Notes under the pieces: model-generated
Databases searched by the model: none
What the model saw: only the letters and a program-made list of their open reading frames with translations
Told to the model about the DNA's origin: nothing
Source of the DNA: a bacterium
GTDB taxonomy: Bacteria > Patescibacteriota > Patescibacteriia > 2-12-FULL-60-25
Assembly: GCA_021796435.1 (NCBI GenBank)
Contig: JAJYXM010000016.1
Location: 1,122,625 to 1,186,624, forward strand
Direction: 5' to 3'
DNA length: 64,000 nucleotides
Part shown: piece after piece, positions 56,176-63,943 of the stretch
How the letters are laid out: the number at the start of each line of letters is the position of its first letter
How positions within the stretch are numbered: the first letter of the stretch is position 1
Translations under genes and position numbers: made by a program

Positions 56176-57006
56176 TCAACATTTTTTTGAAATAACCAAT
56201 CCATTATCCAACTCTATAAGATGGCTCAAGAAGCTGGTTGAGCGCTTTAGCTTATCCAACATGCTCACCATGTTTTTTCCGAAGTCGAAGACGTTATCCG
56301 CGACCATGATCCCGTTCTTAGTGAGAATGCGCTCGATCTCGTCCAGGTACTCACCATAGCGTTCTTTATCCGCATCAAGAAAAATAAAATCAACGCTTCC
56401 TGCAGACTGAGATCGAAGATAGGTCAATGCATCCGCCTGGTGCACTACGATTCTCTCGTCCAAACCAGAGGCATGAAAAAAACTTTTCGCTACGTCTACT
56501 TTAGCAGGTAGATTGTCGATAGTATCTATAATCCCAGCATTGCCCGTGCGACATAACGCCGCCGCCATCCAAATCGTCGAATAACCTATAGAAGTACCGA
56601 TTTCTATGATCCTTCCAGGCGCGACGCGGGCGACGAGGAGGTTCAGAAGCATGCCAGTCGAACGAGGCACGGACCAAGCCTCTATCCTTTCCCCGGTGAA
56701 CTTCTGGCCATGTTGCGCGACCTCTGCACGCTCCGGCTCAAAAACCAAAGTGCGTCCCAAACTTTCGATCTTCGTCAGTGCTCGCATGAAGTCAGAATTT
56801 TCAAGAGTATATCGGCCTCCTCCGATATGAGCCAACTGAACGTCTAAAAAAGCAACCAGCTCATTGAATGCCTTCCTATCCGTCCTATCGGCTACCGCGA
56901 GCCTTGCGGCAAAAGACGATTTTAATTCGGCTATTTCATCTTCAGTGAGAGCAAACTTCCGGTAGAGTGCGGAGTCGCCGAAAATCTTACGATATCTCTT
57001 GGCCAT
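56176..57006 (-). CDS. SAM-dependent O-methyltransferase (COMT/family 3-like)
   Basis: The enzyme should transfer a methyl group from S-adenosylmethionine to a hydroxyl of a small molecule. The class I fold is clear: motif I RIIEIGTSIGYSTIWMA near residue 132, the acidic loop IDTIDNLPAKVDVAK, VDFIFLDADKERYGEYL with the metal-binding Asp of this family, and NGIMVADNVF. The 276 residues include about 90 extra N-terminal residues that are helical and may cap the active site. It follows the HTH-isonitrile-synthase gene by 12 bases, so it probably acts in the same pathway. The substrate is unknown. Confidence 0.85.
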   Translation of the reverse strand: MAKRYRKIFGDSALYRKFALTEDEIAELKSSFAARLAVADRTDRKAFNELVAFLDVQLAHIGGGRYTLENSDFMRALTKIESLGRTLVFEPERAEVAQHGQKFTGERIEAWSVPRSTGMLLNLLVARVAPGRIIEIGTSIGYSTIWMAAALCRTGNAGIIDTIDNLPAKVDVAKSFFHASGLDERIVVHQADALTYLRSQSAGSVDFIFLDADKERYGEYLDEIERILTKNGIMVADNVFDFGKNMVSMLDKLKRSTSFLSHLIELDNGLVISKKC

Positions 57007-57018
57007 ATCACAGCGAAG

Positions 57019-58809
57019 TTATTTGACACGTCCGGCGGTAGGCTGCTTCCAGATCTCCTCAAAAAATTTGCGATACTGGGCGACCACTGCGGCAGATTTT
57101 ATCTCGAATACCGACGGCACATCCCCCCATAATAGATTCACCACCCTATCTTTCAGCACAATTACACCCACCGGAATTTCTTTTTCCGTGCTACGAATAC
57201 GTATATTCGGATTACCTCTATATACGCCCAGGATCTTCTCTTTTAGAGCTTCTGTGCAGATCGCACGATCGTCAACGTTCTTGGCAGCTAATTTTTTATG
57301 GACGCCCTTCAAGATGTCGGTCACTTCTGAGTTCTCATATTCCGAGCGGAAGGTGAAAGCCCAATACATATCTTGAGGGGACATGTTGTCGGTCAGGATG
57401 TCGAAGAACTCCTTGAAACGCTCATTGCCCTCGAATAGTGTCTCGGCCTCCTTGTAGTAGAATGGAGAGCTCTGCCCCTTGATGTATACCGGGTAGTATT
57501 TGCCGCTATCGATGACTTCCGATTCGTAACGAACCGAAATATTACCATCGCTTTTCAAAATGCCGACACCCATCCAGGGTAACAGGTGGGTTTTTCGTTT
57601 TACAAGATACAGGCCTATCTGCCCTTCTTTGGGGTGCACGGTAGCGCGTAAAGCCCGGGATTTGATCGTTTCGAAAAAGTTAGTTTTTTCCAGTGCGAGT
57701 TGTGTGACCATATACTCAAAGGCACAAAGCTCTGCACTCCGATTGATTTTCTCTTTAATGGCACGTTCGGCTGGCGACAGATCCCAACTCTCAAGGGTCG
57801 TGATGTCGTACAGGGTATGATATGGGATATCAGATAAATTCACGTTGGCTTTTGCTGACTGGATGATCCTCGCCACGCGTTCGTTGTTCAGCTTCTCCTT
57901 GTCCCATAGGTTCTGCAGTTGATTTTGAGCTTCTGTCCGGGTTTGTTCAAAATCCCTAATTTTCTCCAATTCTTTCGAGGCGTCTAGCAGATTGATATAT
58001 CGTTCTAAATCCAACTTTTTCAAAAAGAGCCTCAGGGTCTTCAAGTACCTATCAGCATCTGATTTTTCATGAAGAAAGGATTTATAGTACAGATGGCCAT
58101 CATGAAAGATATGAAAAACAGCACCTTCTGGGTAAATACGCTGGATCTGCAGACAGATCTCATAGAATTTAAGAAAAGCGCCAACTTCCGCTAGGTCCGC
58201 ATCACCGCGAGTTGATTTTATCGGATTCCTGACCTTGAACGGAAAAGCGGGCAGCACGATCTCGATCGGGCTCCTCTTATCGATACAGGCCTGTATCTTC
58301 CCCAGCATCACTGGACCATATTTTTCTAGCTTGATGGTCTCGAGCATGCCGTTGCGATACCTTCCAGAGGTAATGATGTGTAATATCTTCTCCGCTAGCG
58401 TCTTCTGATTCTTTAATTCCAAATCGCTGAAAAATTGTATCTTGCTCTCGAATTCTTTCTTGAACCGTGTGTAATCGAAATCAGGGATCGTCTCGCGCTG
58501 GATTCGGGATCTTATTTCGGATGGTGAAATCCCGTGTTCCGTTATCTCTTCGTAAACCGTGCCCGTCATGTCTATGCGGGTCAGATCATATTCCGTAGGC
58601 AACAACAAAGAGGTGGTTTGAGGGACGTGCTCCGTCTGTAATAACCTTAGGACCTCATCTTTAGGAAATTTCCTGTCCCTCCTGAAACCCATGCGGACAG
58701 AACGAATCAATCCTTTTCGTTCCCATTGCCTCAACGAGTTAGGGTGACAATGCAAAATCCTGCTCGCCTGTGTAACCGTCAATAAATCAGGTAAAGATTG
58801 TATATCCAT
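57019..58809 (-). CDS. Fusion of a MerR-type HTH, a PvcA/DIT1 isonitrile-synthase domain and a sensor-like C-terminus
   Basis: Residues 8-58 form a MerR/excisionase-type DNA-binding domain (LTVTQASRILHCHPNSLRQW). Residues about 180-435 match the isonitrile synthase family PvcA/DIT1: PAFPFKVRNPIK at 187-198, GDADLAE at 202-208, IYPEGA at 225-230, HDG at 236-238, LRATVHP at 387-393 and PWMG at 411-414, where known members usually have TPWHG. Such enzymes turn the amino group of Tyr or Trp into an isonitrile using ribulose 5-phosphate. Residues about 476-590 (VGVIVLKDRVVNLLWGDVPS, QYRKFFEEIWKQ) resemble the effector domain of TrmB-like regulators. It has its own promoter, which overlaps tandem repeats, and is followed by a methyltransferase gene. 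Confidence 0.7.
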   Translation of the reverse strand: MDIQSLPDLLTVTQASRILHCHPNSLRQWERKGLIRSVRMGFRRDRKFPKDEVLRLLQTEHVPQTTSLLLPTEYDLTRIDMTGTVYEEITEHGISPSEIRSRIQRETIPDFDYTRFKKEFESKIQFFSDLELKNQKTLAEKILHIITSGRYRNGMLETIKLEKYGPVMLGKIQACIDKRSPIEIVLPAFPFKVRNPIKSTRGDADLAEVGAFLKFYEICLQIQRIYPEGAVFHIFHDGHLYYKSFLHEKSDADRYLKTLRLFLKKLDLERYINLLDASKELEKIRDFEQTRTEAQNQLQNLWDKEKLNNERVARIIQSAKANVNLSDIPYHTLYDITTLESWDLSPAERAIKEKINRSAELCAFEYMVTQLALEKTNFFETIKSRALRATVHPKEGQIGLYLVKRKTHLLPWMGVGILKSDGNISVRYESEVIDSGKYYPVYIKGQSSPFYYKEAETLFEGNERFKEFFDILTDNMSPQDMYWAFTFRSEYENSEVTDILKGVHKKLAAKNVDDRAICTEALKEKILGVYRGNPNIRIRSTEKEIPVGVIVLKDRVVNLLWGDVPSVFEIKSAAVVAQYRKFFEEIWKQPTAGRVK

Positions 58810-58831
58810 CTCAATATCTACTCATTAATAC

Positions 58832-58860
58832 ATATTACTTTACATTACTTACATCATTTT
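58832..58860. promoter_or_regulatory. Tandem repeat operator candidate
   Basis: ATTACTTTAC and ATTACTTACA follow each other and overlap the spacer and -10 box of the promoter at 58837-58865. The position fits self-regulation by the helix-turn-helix of the gene behind it; this is inference. Confidence 0.45.
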
Positions 58861-58865
58861 GTCAA
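58837..58865 (-). promoter_or_regulatory. Promoter of the HTH-isonitrile-synthase operon
   Basis: A consensus TTGACA (58865-58860) is separated by 17 bases from TAAAGT (58842-58837) on the minus strand. The start of the gene is about 27 bases further. Confidence 0.75.
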
Positions 58866-58882
58866 CTTTCGTTATCAGAAGA

Positions 58883-58906
58883 CCCCGCGTCGAGTGGGAC
58901 GCGGGG
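58883..58906 (-). terminator. Hairpin after the RelA/SpoT-like gene
   Basis: CCCCGCGTC and GACGCGGGG form a perfect 9-bp stem 9 bases after the stop. It separates that gene from the promoter of the isonitrile-synthase operon. Confidence 0.7.
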
Positions 58907-58915
58907 CCGGGAGAT

Positions 58916-60298
58916 TCAGGACCAGATCCGGGCCTGCTGCAAACGATGCAGGCTCCTGAGGATAGCCGGATTGGTCCAGTCGAGGTAGAGACTGGAGGGA
59001 AAAAGCTTCGGATAGAGGTCGCGGATGTTGCATTCGCTCTTGTAATGGGCATGGTTCTCGCGGCCATGCGAGCAACGTTCGTTCAGCCAGTCGCCGACCA
59101 GCATGAACTGCAGCTCAAAATATCGGTCGGCGAAGCGCGCGAACCACTTCCAGGCGCGGAACTCTTCGTGGGAGTTCTTGTTCGTCGGATCGACCCGCCC
59201 GGCTCGCATGATATTCGAGACTTCGCCGAAGACCGTGCCCGGCATGCTGGCCAGCGTGCAGCGCATGCGCTCGACGCCCTTGAACAGATCCTCGTCGCTG
59301 AAGAACACGAACTTAGCTCCACACAAATCGGCCACGCGCCGCGTGTCCCTCTGGTTCTTGCGGATGAGCTTGAACGGCGCGTCCTTCTTGGGACGCGTCT
59401 CGAACAAGACGGGGATGTCACCGGGCAGGAAACGCACGCCCGGGTACAGCACGACACGCTTGCTTGAGGAGATGCGACGGCGGCCCGAGGCGTGCTGGTT
59501 GAACCCCAGTCTCTTCACGCGGTGGCAATCATCGGGGTCAAGATCAGCGATGATCTCGTAGCATGCGCTGTGGTGCGGCAGGAAGTACCTCTCCTTGAGT
59601 GCGCTGTCGAACTCCGTCATGTCACGGTCCAGATCCTCCGGCGAGTCGCCTTGGCGTCTCATGTCGAAATAGATCTGCGCTATCGTCAGCTGACGACGTG
59701 CTTCAAGACGCGTGCGCCGCGACAGCAGGTCATCACCTCGGATATAGCACAGCTGAGCGAGAGCGGCCGGATCGATTTCCGACTCCACGTCAGCGACCAT
59801 CTCGAGTTCAAGCTTCAGAGGTTCGGGAAAATCAGTGCTAATGAGTCCATCGACAGAAGCCCGCGCATCCTTCACGGCGGAGATGAGTACAGGGTAGACT
59901 TCCTCGAACTCGCCCAGCTTGCGGTACGCCGTCTTACGGCGAAGGAAATCGTATAGCGCGTGCTGGCTGGCTTCGCGATGTGCTGCCGCGCGTGATTCCC
60001 CGTACCCGTTCCTGGCATCAGCCTGTCGCTTGGCGCGTTCTATGTTGAGAAGAAGCTGCCGTGAACGGACGCTCTCGCCTACGAGGATGTCATAGTGTTC
60101 GGTGACACCTTCGGCAAGCAAGGGAAAGGCATTGATGAACTCGCTCGTCTTGGAAGAATCCACTGCCTCATCCGATGCTGCCGCCGTGGCGCCACGATTA
60201 CGCTCATCCTTCCAACATTTGCAGTCGCGACCCTTGCATCCTGGACGATGCTGCTTCTTCGTCGAAGCTGCTTTGGTCTGACCACTGCTTCTTACCAT
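58916..60298 (-). CDS. Putative RelA/SpoT-like nucleotidyltransferase-fold protein
   Basis: This 460-residue protein starts at the ATG at 60298, which shares one base with the upstream stop (TGATG). The first 40 residues are basic with a CKGRDCKCW cluster; a long helical part follows. Residues about 300-430 show the outline of a RelA/SpoT domain: a basic K-x(6)-IRKNQRD stretch, VADLCGAKFVFFSDEDL matching the V-x-DLxGxR segment, and FELQFM followed by HAHYKSE matching ELQ and the later HxxYK. The usual GYxSxH loop is not obvious, so the catalytic state is doubtful. If true it could make or bind an alarmone. The call rests on a distant pattern. Confidence 0.4.
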   Translation of the reverse strand: MVRSSGQTKAASTKKQHRPGCKGRDCKCWKDERNRGATAAASDEAVDSSKTSEFINAFPLLAEGVTEHYDILVGESVRSRQLLLNIERAKRQADARNGYGESRAAAHREASQHALYDFLRRKTAYRKLGEFEEVYPVLISAVKDARASVDGLISTDFPEPLKLELEMVADVESEIDPAALAQLCYIRGDDLLSRRTRLEARRQLTIAQIYFDMRRQGDSPEDLDRDMTEFDSALKERYFLPHHSACYEIIADLDPDDCHRVKRLGFNQHASGRRRISSSKRVVLYPGVRFLPGDIPVLFETRPKKDAPFKLIRKNQRDTRRVADLCGAKFVFFSDEDLFKGVERMRCTLASMPGTVFGEVSNIMRAGRVDPTNKNSHEEFRAWKWFARFADRYFELQFMLVGDWLNERCSHGRENHAHYKSECNIRDLYPKLFPSSLYLDWTNPAILRSLHRLQQARIWS

Positions 60299-60585
60299 CA
60301 ATCATCGCTCCCTTCTCTGTTGATGATGGAATACTTTCCGCCATGTTCGAGCATGAGCCGGCACTCCTCACAGTTTTTCACCTTGAGCCCATGCTCGCAG
60401 ATCCGCTCGGCGAGCGCCAACCTCTTAGCGGTCGGATTTTCTGGAGATGTCGGCGTCTCTTCCTCGTCGTCCGGAGGAAAACTGCTGACGCGTCGGCCGC
60501 CATTCTCGACATCCGCGTCCGGCATGAGACCCGGGACGCACACGGAAAGACCCTCAAAAGGGTAATCAGTTTCTTTTTCTGCCAT
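60298..60585 (-). CDS. Small protein with a Cys/His knuckle
   Basis: The start at 60585 (MAEKETDYPFEG) has AGAGG 6 bases upstream. The 95-residue chain is acidic and Pro-rich in the middle (FPPDDEEETPTSPENPTAK). It ends with RICEHGLKVKNCEECRLML, a Cys-His-Cys-Cys cluster suited to zinc. It shares one base with the RelA/SpoT-like gene downstream, so the two proteins are made together and may interact. No function is recognised. Confidence 0.6.
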   Translation of the reverse strand: MAEKETDYPFEGLSVCVPGLMPDADVENGGRRVSSFPPDDEEETPTSPENPTAKRLALAERICEHGLKVKNCEECRLMLEHGGKYSIINREGSDD

Positions 60586-60627
60586 GATATCCTCTCTTGT
60601 TACTGCAAAGGACGCGTTTTGCAAACT

Positions 60628-60651
60628 ATATAGATTGCGCGCGATTGTCAA
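60628..60651 (-). promoter_or_regulatory. Promoter of the 60585-58916 operon
   Basis: TTGACA (60651-60646) lies upstream of the overlapping -10 candidates TATAGT and TAGTTT, 15 to 17 bases away on the minus strand. Confidence 0.55.
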
Positions 60652-60660
60652 TATATAGAC

Positions 60661-60684
60661 AAGCAAAAACGGCCCGGAGGCCGT
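60661..60684 (-). terminator. Terminator of ndk
   Basis: ACGGCC and GGCCGT form the stem, followed by a T-run on the minus strand. The 23-base core is identical to the secY terminator at 18193-18215. Confidence 0.85.
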
Positions 60685-60709
60685 CAATGCATAGCTGACA
60701 AAAATCTAT

Positions 60710-61294
60710 CTATTTGCGGAACCTGTCGGCCGAGTACAAGACCGCATCGGCGGCGGCGTTCACTTCATGGATCTCCTGCGGGGTGAACCAGATGCTGATT
60801 TCGTTATTCGCCTCTTCGACGCTGCCGGAAGCATGGATCAGGTTCCGTATCGGACGATTCTGGGCGTTAGACAACGAATAGGTGTCGCTGGAAAGGTCTC
60901 CGCGGATCGTTCCAGGGGCGGATGAAGCAGGTTCGGTGGCACCGACGACTTTGCGGGTTTGTGTGACAGCCTGTTCACCTTCCAAGACCGCGGCAACGAT
61001 GGGACCGGCCTGCAGGAATTCCACCAGACCATCTTTTATCATCTTGCCGTAGCTCTTATAGTCAGGGTAAGGGAATTCGGCACCGATCGCCTCTTGCTTG
61101 GCTTTAGCCTTGTCATAGACGCCCTTCATCCACTCTTCGGTCAGGGCATAATGGCGATCGGCCAACTCAGCGTCAGCCTGGACCATCTTGAGTGCGACTA
61201 TCTTGATGCCGACACGCTCTAAGCGCTGCAGGATCGTACCGATAAGGCTGCGCTCGACGCCGTCCGGTTTGATCAAAATCAATGTTTTTTCCAT
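60710..61294 (-). CDS. ndk: Nucleoside diphosphate kinase with an internal insertion
   Basis: Ndk moves the terminal phosphate between nucleoside triphosphates and diphosphates through a phospho-histidine. MEKTLILIKPDGVERSLIG is the conserved start and NLIHASGSVEEANNEI carries the catalytic His. About 45 extra residues (MKGVYDKAKAKQEAIGAEFP and following) lie after the first third, so the protein has 194 residues against about 140 in E. coli. The longer frame would begin at TTG; the ATG at 61294 fits the family. It is a single-gene unit with a strong terminator. Confidence 0.93.
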   Translation of the reverse strand: MEKTLILIKPDGVERSLIGTILQRLERVGIKIVALKMVQADAELADRHYALTEEWMKGVYDKAKAKQEAIGAEFPYPDYKSYGKMIKDGLVEFLQAGPIVAAVLEGEQAVTQTRKVVGATEPASSAPGTIRGDLSSDTYSLSNAQNRPIRNLIHASGSVEEANNEISIWFTPQEIHEVNAAADAVLYSADRFRK

Positions 61295-61388
61295 AGTTAG
61301 CGCCAACTATAACAGGCAAAGCCATGCTTTACAAGACCGCACGGTCCATAAGGTTATTCTCCCCTGCACATGCAAAAATCCTACACTC

Positions 61389-61417
61389 TTGTCAAATCCT
61401 GCATTTAATGCTATATT
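61389..61417 (+). promoter_or_regulatory. Promoter of the rpmF-nusB-rnc operon
   Basis: TTGTCA (61389-61394) and TATATT (61412-61417) are 17 bases apart. The leader is about 80 nt. Confidence 0.7.
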
Positions 61418-61506
61418 TACTGGCATAATAATAGAGTTGGACTACGGCGTTTGATGCAGTTCGCTTGAAGAAATGCCCAAACGAGGAAGTCCTGAAAAAT
61501 GCAACT

Positions 61507-61752
61507 ATGGGTTTACCCGGACATCGTCGTACAAGTTCAGACAAACGCCGCCGCGCGGCTCATTTCGCGTTGACCGCTCCAGACATAACGAAAGATAAAA
61601 CGACAGGCGCTCTTCATCTTTCACATCGCGCCGCACCAGGCGCCAAGGAATACCGTGGCCACGCGATACATGTCAAAGGTCAGGAACACAAACTGGAGAA
61701 ACTGCTCAAGAAATCAAAATCAGCCAAGCCTGAAGAAGAGCATAAGCATTAA
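61507..61752 (+). CDS. rpmF: Ribosomal protein bL32
   Basis: L32 is a small protein near the exit side of the large subunit. MGLPGHRRTSSDKRRRAAHF corresponds to the usual MAVPKRRTSKSRRDKRRAH start, followed by LTAPDITKDKTTGALHLSHR. No zinc cysteines are present. I use the ATG at 61507 (81 residues); the longer frame begins at TTG and has no family match. The C-terminus is rich in Lys and Glu. nusB follows after 30 bases. Confidence 0.85.
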   Translation: MGLPGHRRTSSDKRRRAAHFALTAPDITKDKTTGALHLSHRAAPGAKEYRGHAIHVKGQEHKLEKLLKKSKSAKPEEEHKH

Positions 61753-61782
61753 AGAATAATTCATCCGTTCTTTCGTCCTTTT

Positions 61783-62325
61783 ATGTCCAATCGACACTTA
61801 GCCCGCGCCATCGTCCTGCAGTCGCTCTATGAGTGGGATTTCCACCAGGCCAAGCAGGATGCGCCGCAGATACTTTCGAGGAATATCGAGGAGTTTGCTT
61901 CTGATTTGGACGAAAAGGATTTTGCCGCCAAATTGCTCACCGGAGTACTGGAAAAGCAGCCGGAGATTGATGCGATAATCACCAAATTCGCACCGGATTG
62001 GCCGCTGCAGAAGATCACGACCGTAGACCGCAATGTCTTGCGCATCGGCGCGTATGAACTGGTCTTCGATGCGGACATACCGTCCAAGGTCGCCATCAAT
62101 GAAGCGATCGAGTTGGCCAAGACTTTCGGCGGTGAATCTTCGGGTAAATTCGTGAACGGCGTATTGGGCGCAGTGTACCGCGACCAACAGGCGCAAGGCA
62201 TCATGAAAGAGGCGGACAAACAAAAAGAAAAGAAGAAAGACGAGGAAGGCGAAAAAAAACAAAACGATAAAGATAATTCTAACGAAGAAAAAGACGAAAC
62301 GACTTCGATGAAGGACACGGAATAA
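61783..62325 (+). CDS. nusB: Transcription antitermination factor NusB
   Basis: NusB pairs with S10 on boxA RNA to keep polymerase moving through rRNA genes. The helical core runs from [19 protein letters not shown] to [17 protein letters not shown], with the conserved [13 protein letters not shown] and [17 protein letters not shown]. After residue 145 comes a 35-residue tail made mostly of Lys, Glu, Asp and Asn, an addition not found in E. coli. Length is 180 residues. It lies between rpmF and rnc. Confidence 0.94.
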   Translation: MSNRHLARAIVLQSLYEWDFHQAKQDAPQILSRNIEEFASDLDEKDFAAKLLTGVLEKQPEIDAIITKFAPDWPLQKITTVDRNVLRIGAYELVFDADIPSKVAINEAIELAKTFGGESSGKFVNGVLGAVYRDQQAQGIMKEADKQKEKKKDEEGEKKQNDKDNSNEEKDETTSMKDTE

Positions 62326-62364
62326 TCCGTTGACTTCGTTGACGTCGTTCCCAAGCGAACGACT

Positions 62365-63078
62365 ATGAGCGAAAATTACATCCCAAATCTCGCGGTGCTG
62401 GAGGAACGTTTAGGTTATACCTTCAAGGACAAGACCTACATCAACGAAGCCTTGACGCACCGTTCCTATCTGAACGAGCATCCCAGCTTCCCCTTCACGC
62501 ATAACGAGCGTCTGGAGTTCTTGGGCGATGCGGTCCTGGAAGTGATCGTGACGGAATATCTCTTCAGGAACTACGCCAATCCGGAGGGAGAGCTGACCAA
62601 CTGGCGCGCCGCTTTGGTGAACGCCAAGACCCTAGCCGGAATCGCGACACAACTCGAATTCGAAGAGTTCCTGCTGCTTTCGAAAGGCGAAGCACGAGAC
62701 AAGAATTCGAAGGCTCGCATGTACATCCTGGCTAACGCCATCGAAGCCATCATCGGCGCCATCTATCTGGACGGCGGCATGGAAGGCGCGACCGGATTCA
62801 TCCATAAACACATACTTTCGCATCTTGATTTCATCCTGAAGAACGAACTGTACGTGGATCCGAAGAGCAAGTTCCAAGAGACTGCCCAGGAGCTTTTGGG
62901 CATTACGCCGGTGTACAAGGTGTTGGAAGAAAAAGGGCCGGATCACGCCAAGGAATTCACGGTCGGCGTGTTTTTGGAGAAAGAGATGGTTGCTGTCGGC
63001 GAAGGCAGCTCAAAACAGGAAGCCCAAGTAGCAGCGGCACAAGCCGGGTTGGAAGCCAAAGGGTGGAACACGAAATAA
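62365..63078 (+). CDS. rnc: Ribonuclease III
   Basis: RNase III cuts double-stranded RNA in rRNA precursors and some mRNAs. The signature HNERLEFLGDAVLEVIVTEY with the catalytic Glu and Asp residues is at about 46-65, and the second acidic site is in ANAIEAIIGAIYLDGG. The C-terminal double-stranded RNA-binding domain (KSKFQETAQELLGITPVYKV, GEGSSKQEAQVAAAQAGLEA) is complete. Length is 237 residues. It ends the rpmF operon before a strong terminator. Confidence 0.97.
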   Translation: MSENYIPNLAVLEERLGYTFKDKTYINEALTHRSYLNEHPSFPFTHNERLEFLGDAVLEVIVTEYLFRNYANPEGELTNWRAALVNAKTLAGIATQLEFEEFLLLSKGEARDKNSKARMYILANAIEAIIGAIYLDGGMEGATGFIHKHILSHLDFILKNELYVDPKSKFQETAQELLGITPVYKVLEEKGPDHAKEFTVGVFLEKEMVAVGEGSSKQEAQVAAAQAGLEAKGWNTK

Positions 63079-63090
63079 GAAGAAATCATC

Positions 63091-63122
63091 AGACAAAACC
63101 CGGCTTCAACCGGGTTTTGTCT
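63091..63122. terminator. Terminator of rnc
   Basis: AGACAAAACCCGG and CCGGGTTTTGTCT form a perfect 13-bp stem with a 6-base loop. It also lies directly after the 3' end of tRNA-Arg on the other strand. Confidence 0.9.
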
Positions 63123-63123
63123 A

Positions 63124-63200
63124 TGGTGCGCCAGGAGGGATTCGAACCCCCGACCTTCAGCTTCGAAGGCTGTTGCTCTATCCAGCTGAGCTACTGGCGC
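63124..63200 (-). tRNA. tRNA-Arg (anticodon TCG)
   Basis: The minus strand gives a full cloverleaf: acceptor GCGCCAG/CTGGCGC, D-arm GCTC/GAGC, anticodon loop CTTCGAA with anticodon TCG, T-arm GGGGG-TTCGAAT-CCCTC, discriminator A and encoded CCA. The top pair of the anticodon stem is an A-A mismatch. It reads CGN codons, mainly CGA and CGG. Confidence 0.95.
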
Positions 63201-63257
63201 ATGACTCTTGTCGCATGCGGAATATACGGTTTTCGACCCGATTCGTCAATTAACGAA

Positions 63258-63279
63258 AGCAGCCCGGGGCAGGGCTGCT
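63258..63279 (-). terminator. Hairpin after the 63308 gene
   Basis: AGCAGCCC and GGGCTGCT form a perfect 8-bp stem 28 bases after the stop. It separates the gene from tRNA-Arg. Confidence 0.7.
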
Positions 63280-63307
63280 AGGTGGAAGAGACGGCGAGAT
63301 GACGCGG

Positions 63308-63943
63308 CTACTCGACGCTCCAGGAGATGAGCCGACGGAAGTTGATGCCTTTGGGGACGAGCGCTTCGTCCAGCTTGCTCAACATGAGCGCCTGGAGTGC
63401 GTCGGTCTGGCGCTGATCGTACGGGTTGTAGAACCTGGCCAGCTCCTTGGAGTTGGCGTTGTTGAACTCGTAGATCTCGAACATCACCACATCGTGGAGC
63501 CGACAGTTACGCGGACCTTGATCTGGACAGCTCGTGTCCGGCCGAAGATCGACGCTGCGGGCGAAGAGGATCGGATCCACGATTTCGACCTCGATCCGAT
63601 ACTTGAGGTGCCGTACCTTGGGGTTCTCGGTGATGGGTCGGACCTCGCCTTCGACTTCCGTCTTCTTGGCCAGCTCGATGCACTCACGGTGCCAGCACAT
63701 CGTGGGTTCGCTGAACTCGGAGAGATGTATGCCGTCGAAGCGTATACCGGACTCGCCCGGCGAAGGGATGTAGCTGTATCGATGCAGGGCGAAGATGCCC
63801 GCGAGGCACGGAAGCGAGGCGAGAATGAAGACGCGTTTGCCTAAGCGTTGGCGGCTCTTCAATGGCTCGGTACACATGCCGATTGCCGCGACGGCGGCGA
63901 TAGAGAATACGACGAAGACGGATGCGATGAGATAGAACGCCAT
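63308..63943 (-). CDS. Membrane-anchored protein with an SPFH-like domain
   Basis: Two hydrophobic segments lie at residues 3-22 and 39-56 with a basic loop between them (LKSRQRLGKR). The outer 140 residues resemble an SPFH/band 7 domain: HLKYRIEVEIVDPILFARSV, then the paired cysteines CPDQGPRNC, and a helical end MLSKLDEALVPKGINFRRLI, where SPFH proteins have a G-I/V-x-V segment. It shares this plan, though little sequence, with the pair at 41554-42479. The frame starts at 63943 with AAAGGCGG upstream. Function is unknown. Confidence 0.5.
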   Translation of the reverse strand: MAFYLIASVFVVFSIAAVAAIGMCTEPLKSRQRLGKRVFILASLPCLAGIFALHRYSYIPSPGESGIRFDGIHLSEFSEPTMCWHRECIELAKKTEVEGEVRPITENPKVRHLKYRIEVEIVDPILFARSVDLRPDTSCPDQGPRNCRLHDVVMFEIYEFNNANSKELARFYNPYDQRQTDALQALMLSKLDEALVPKGINFRRLISWSVE

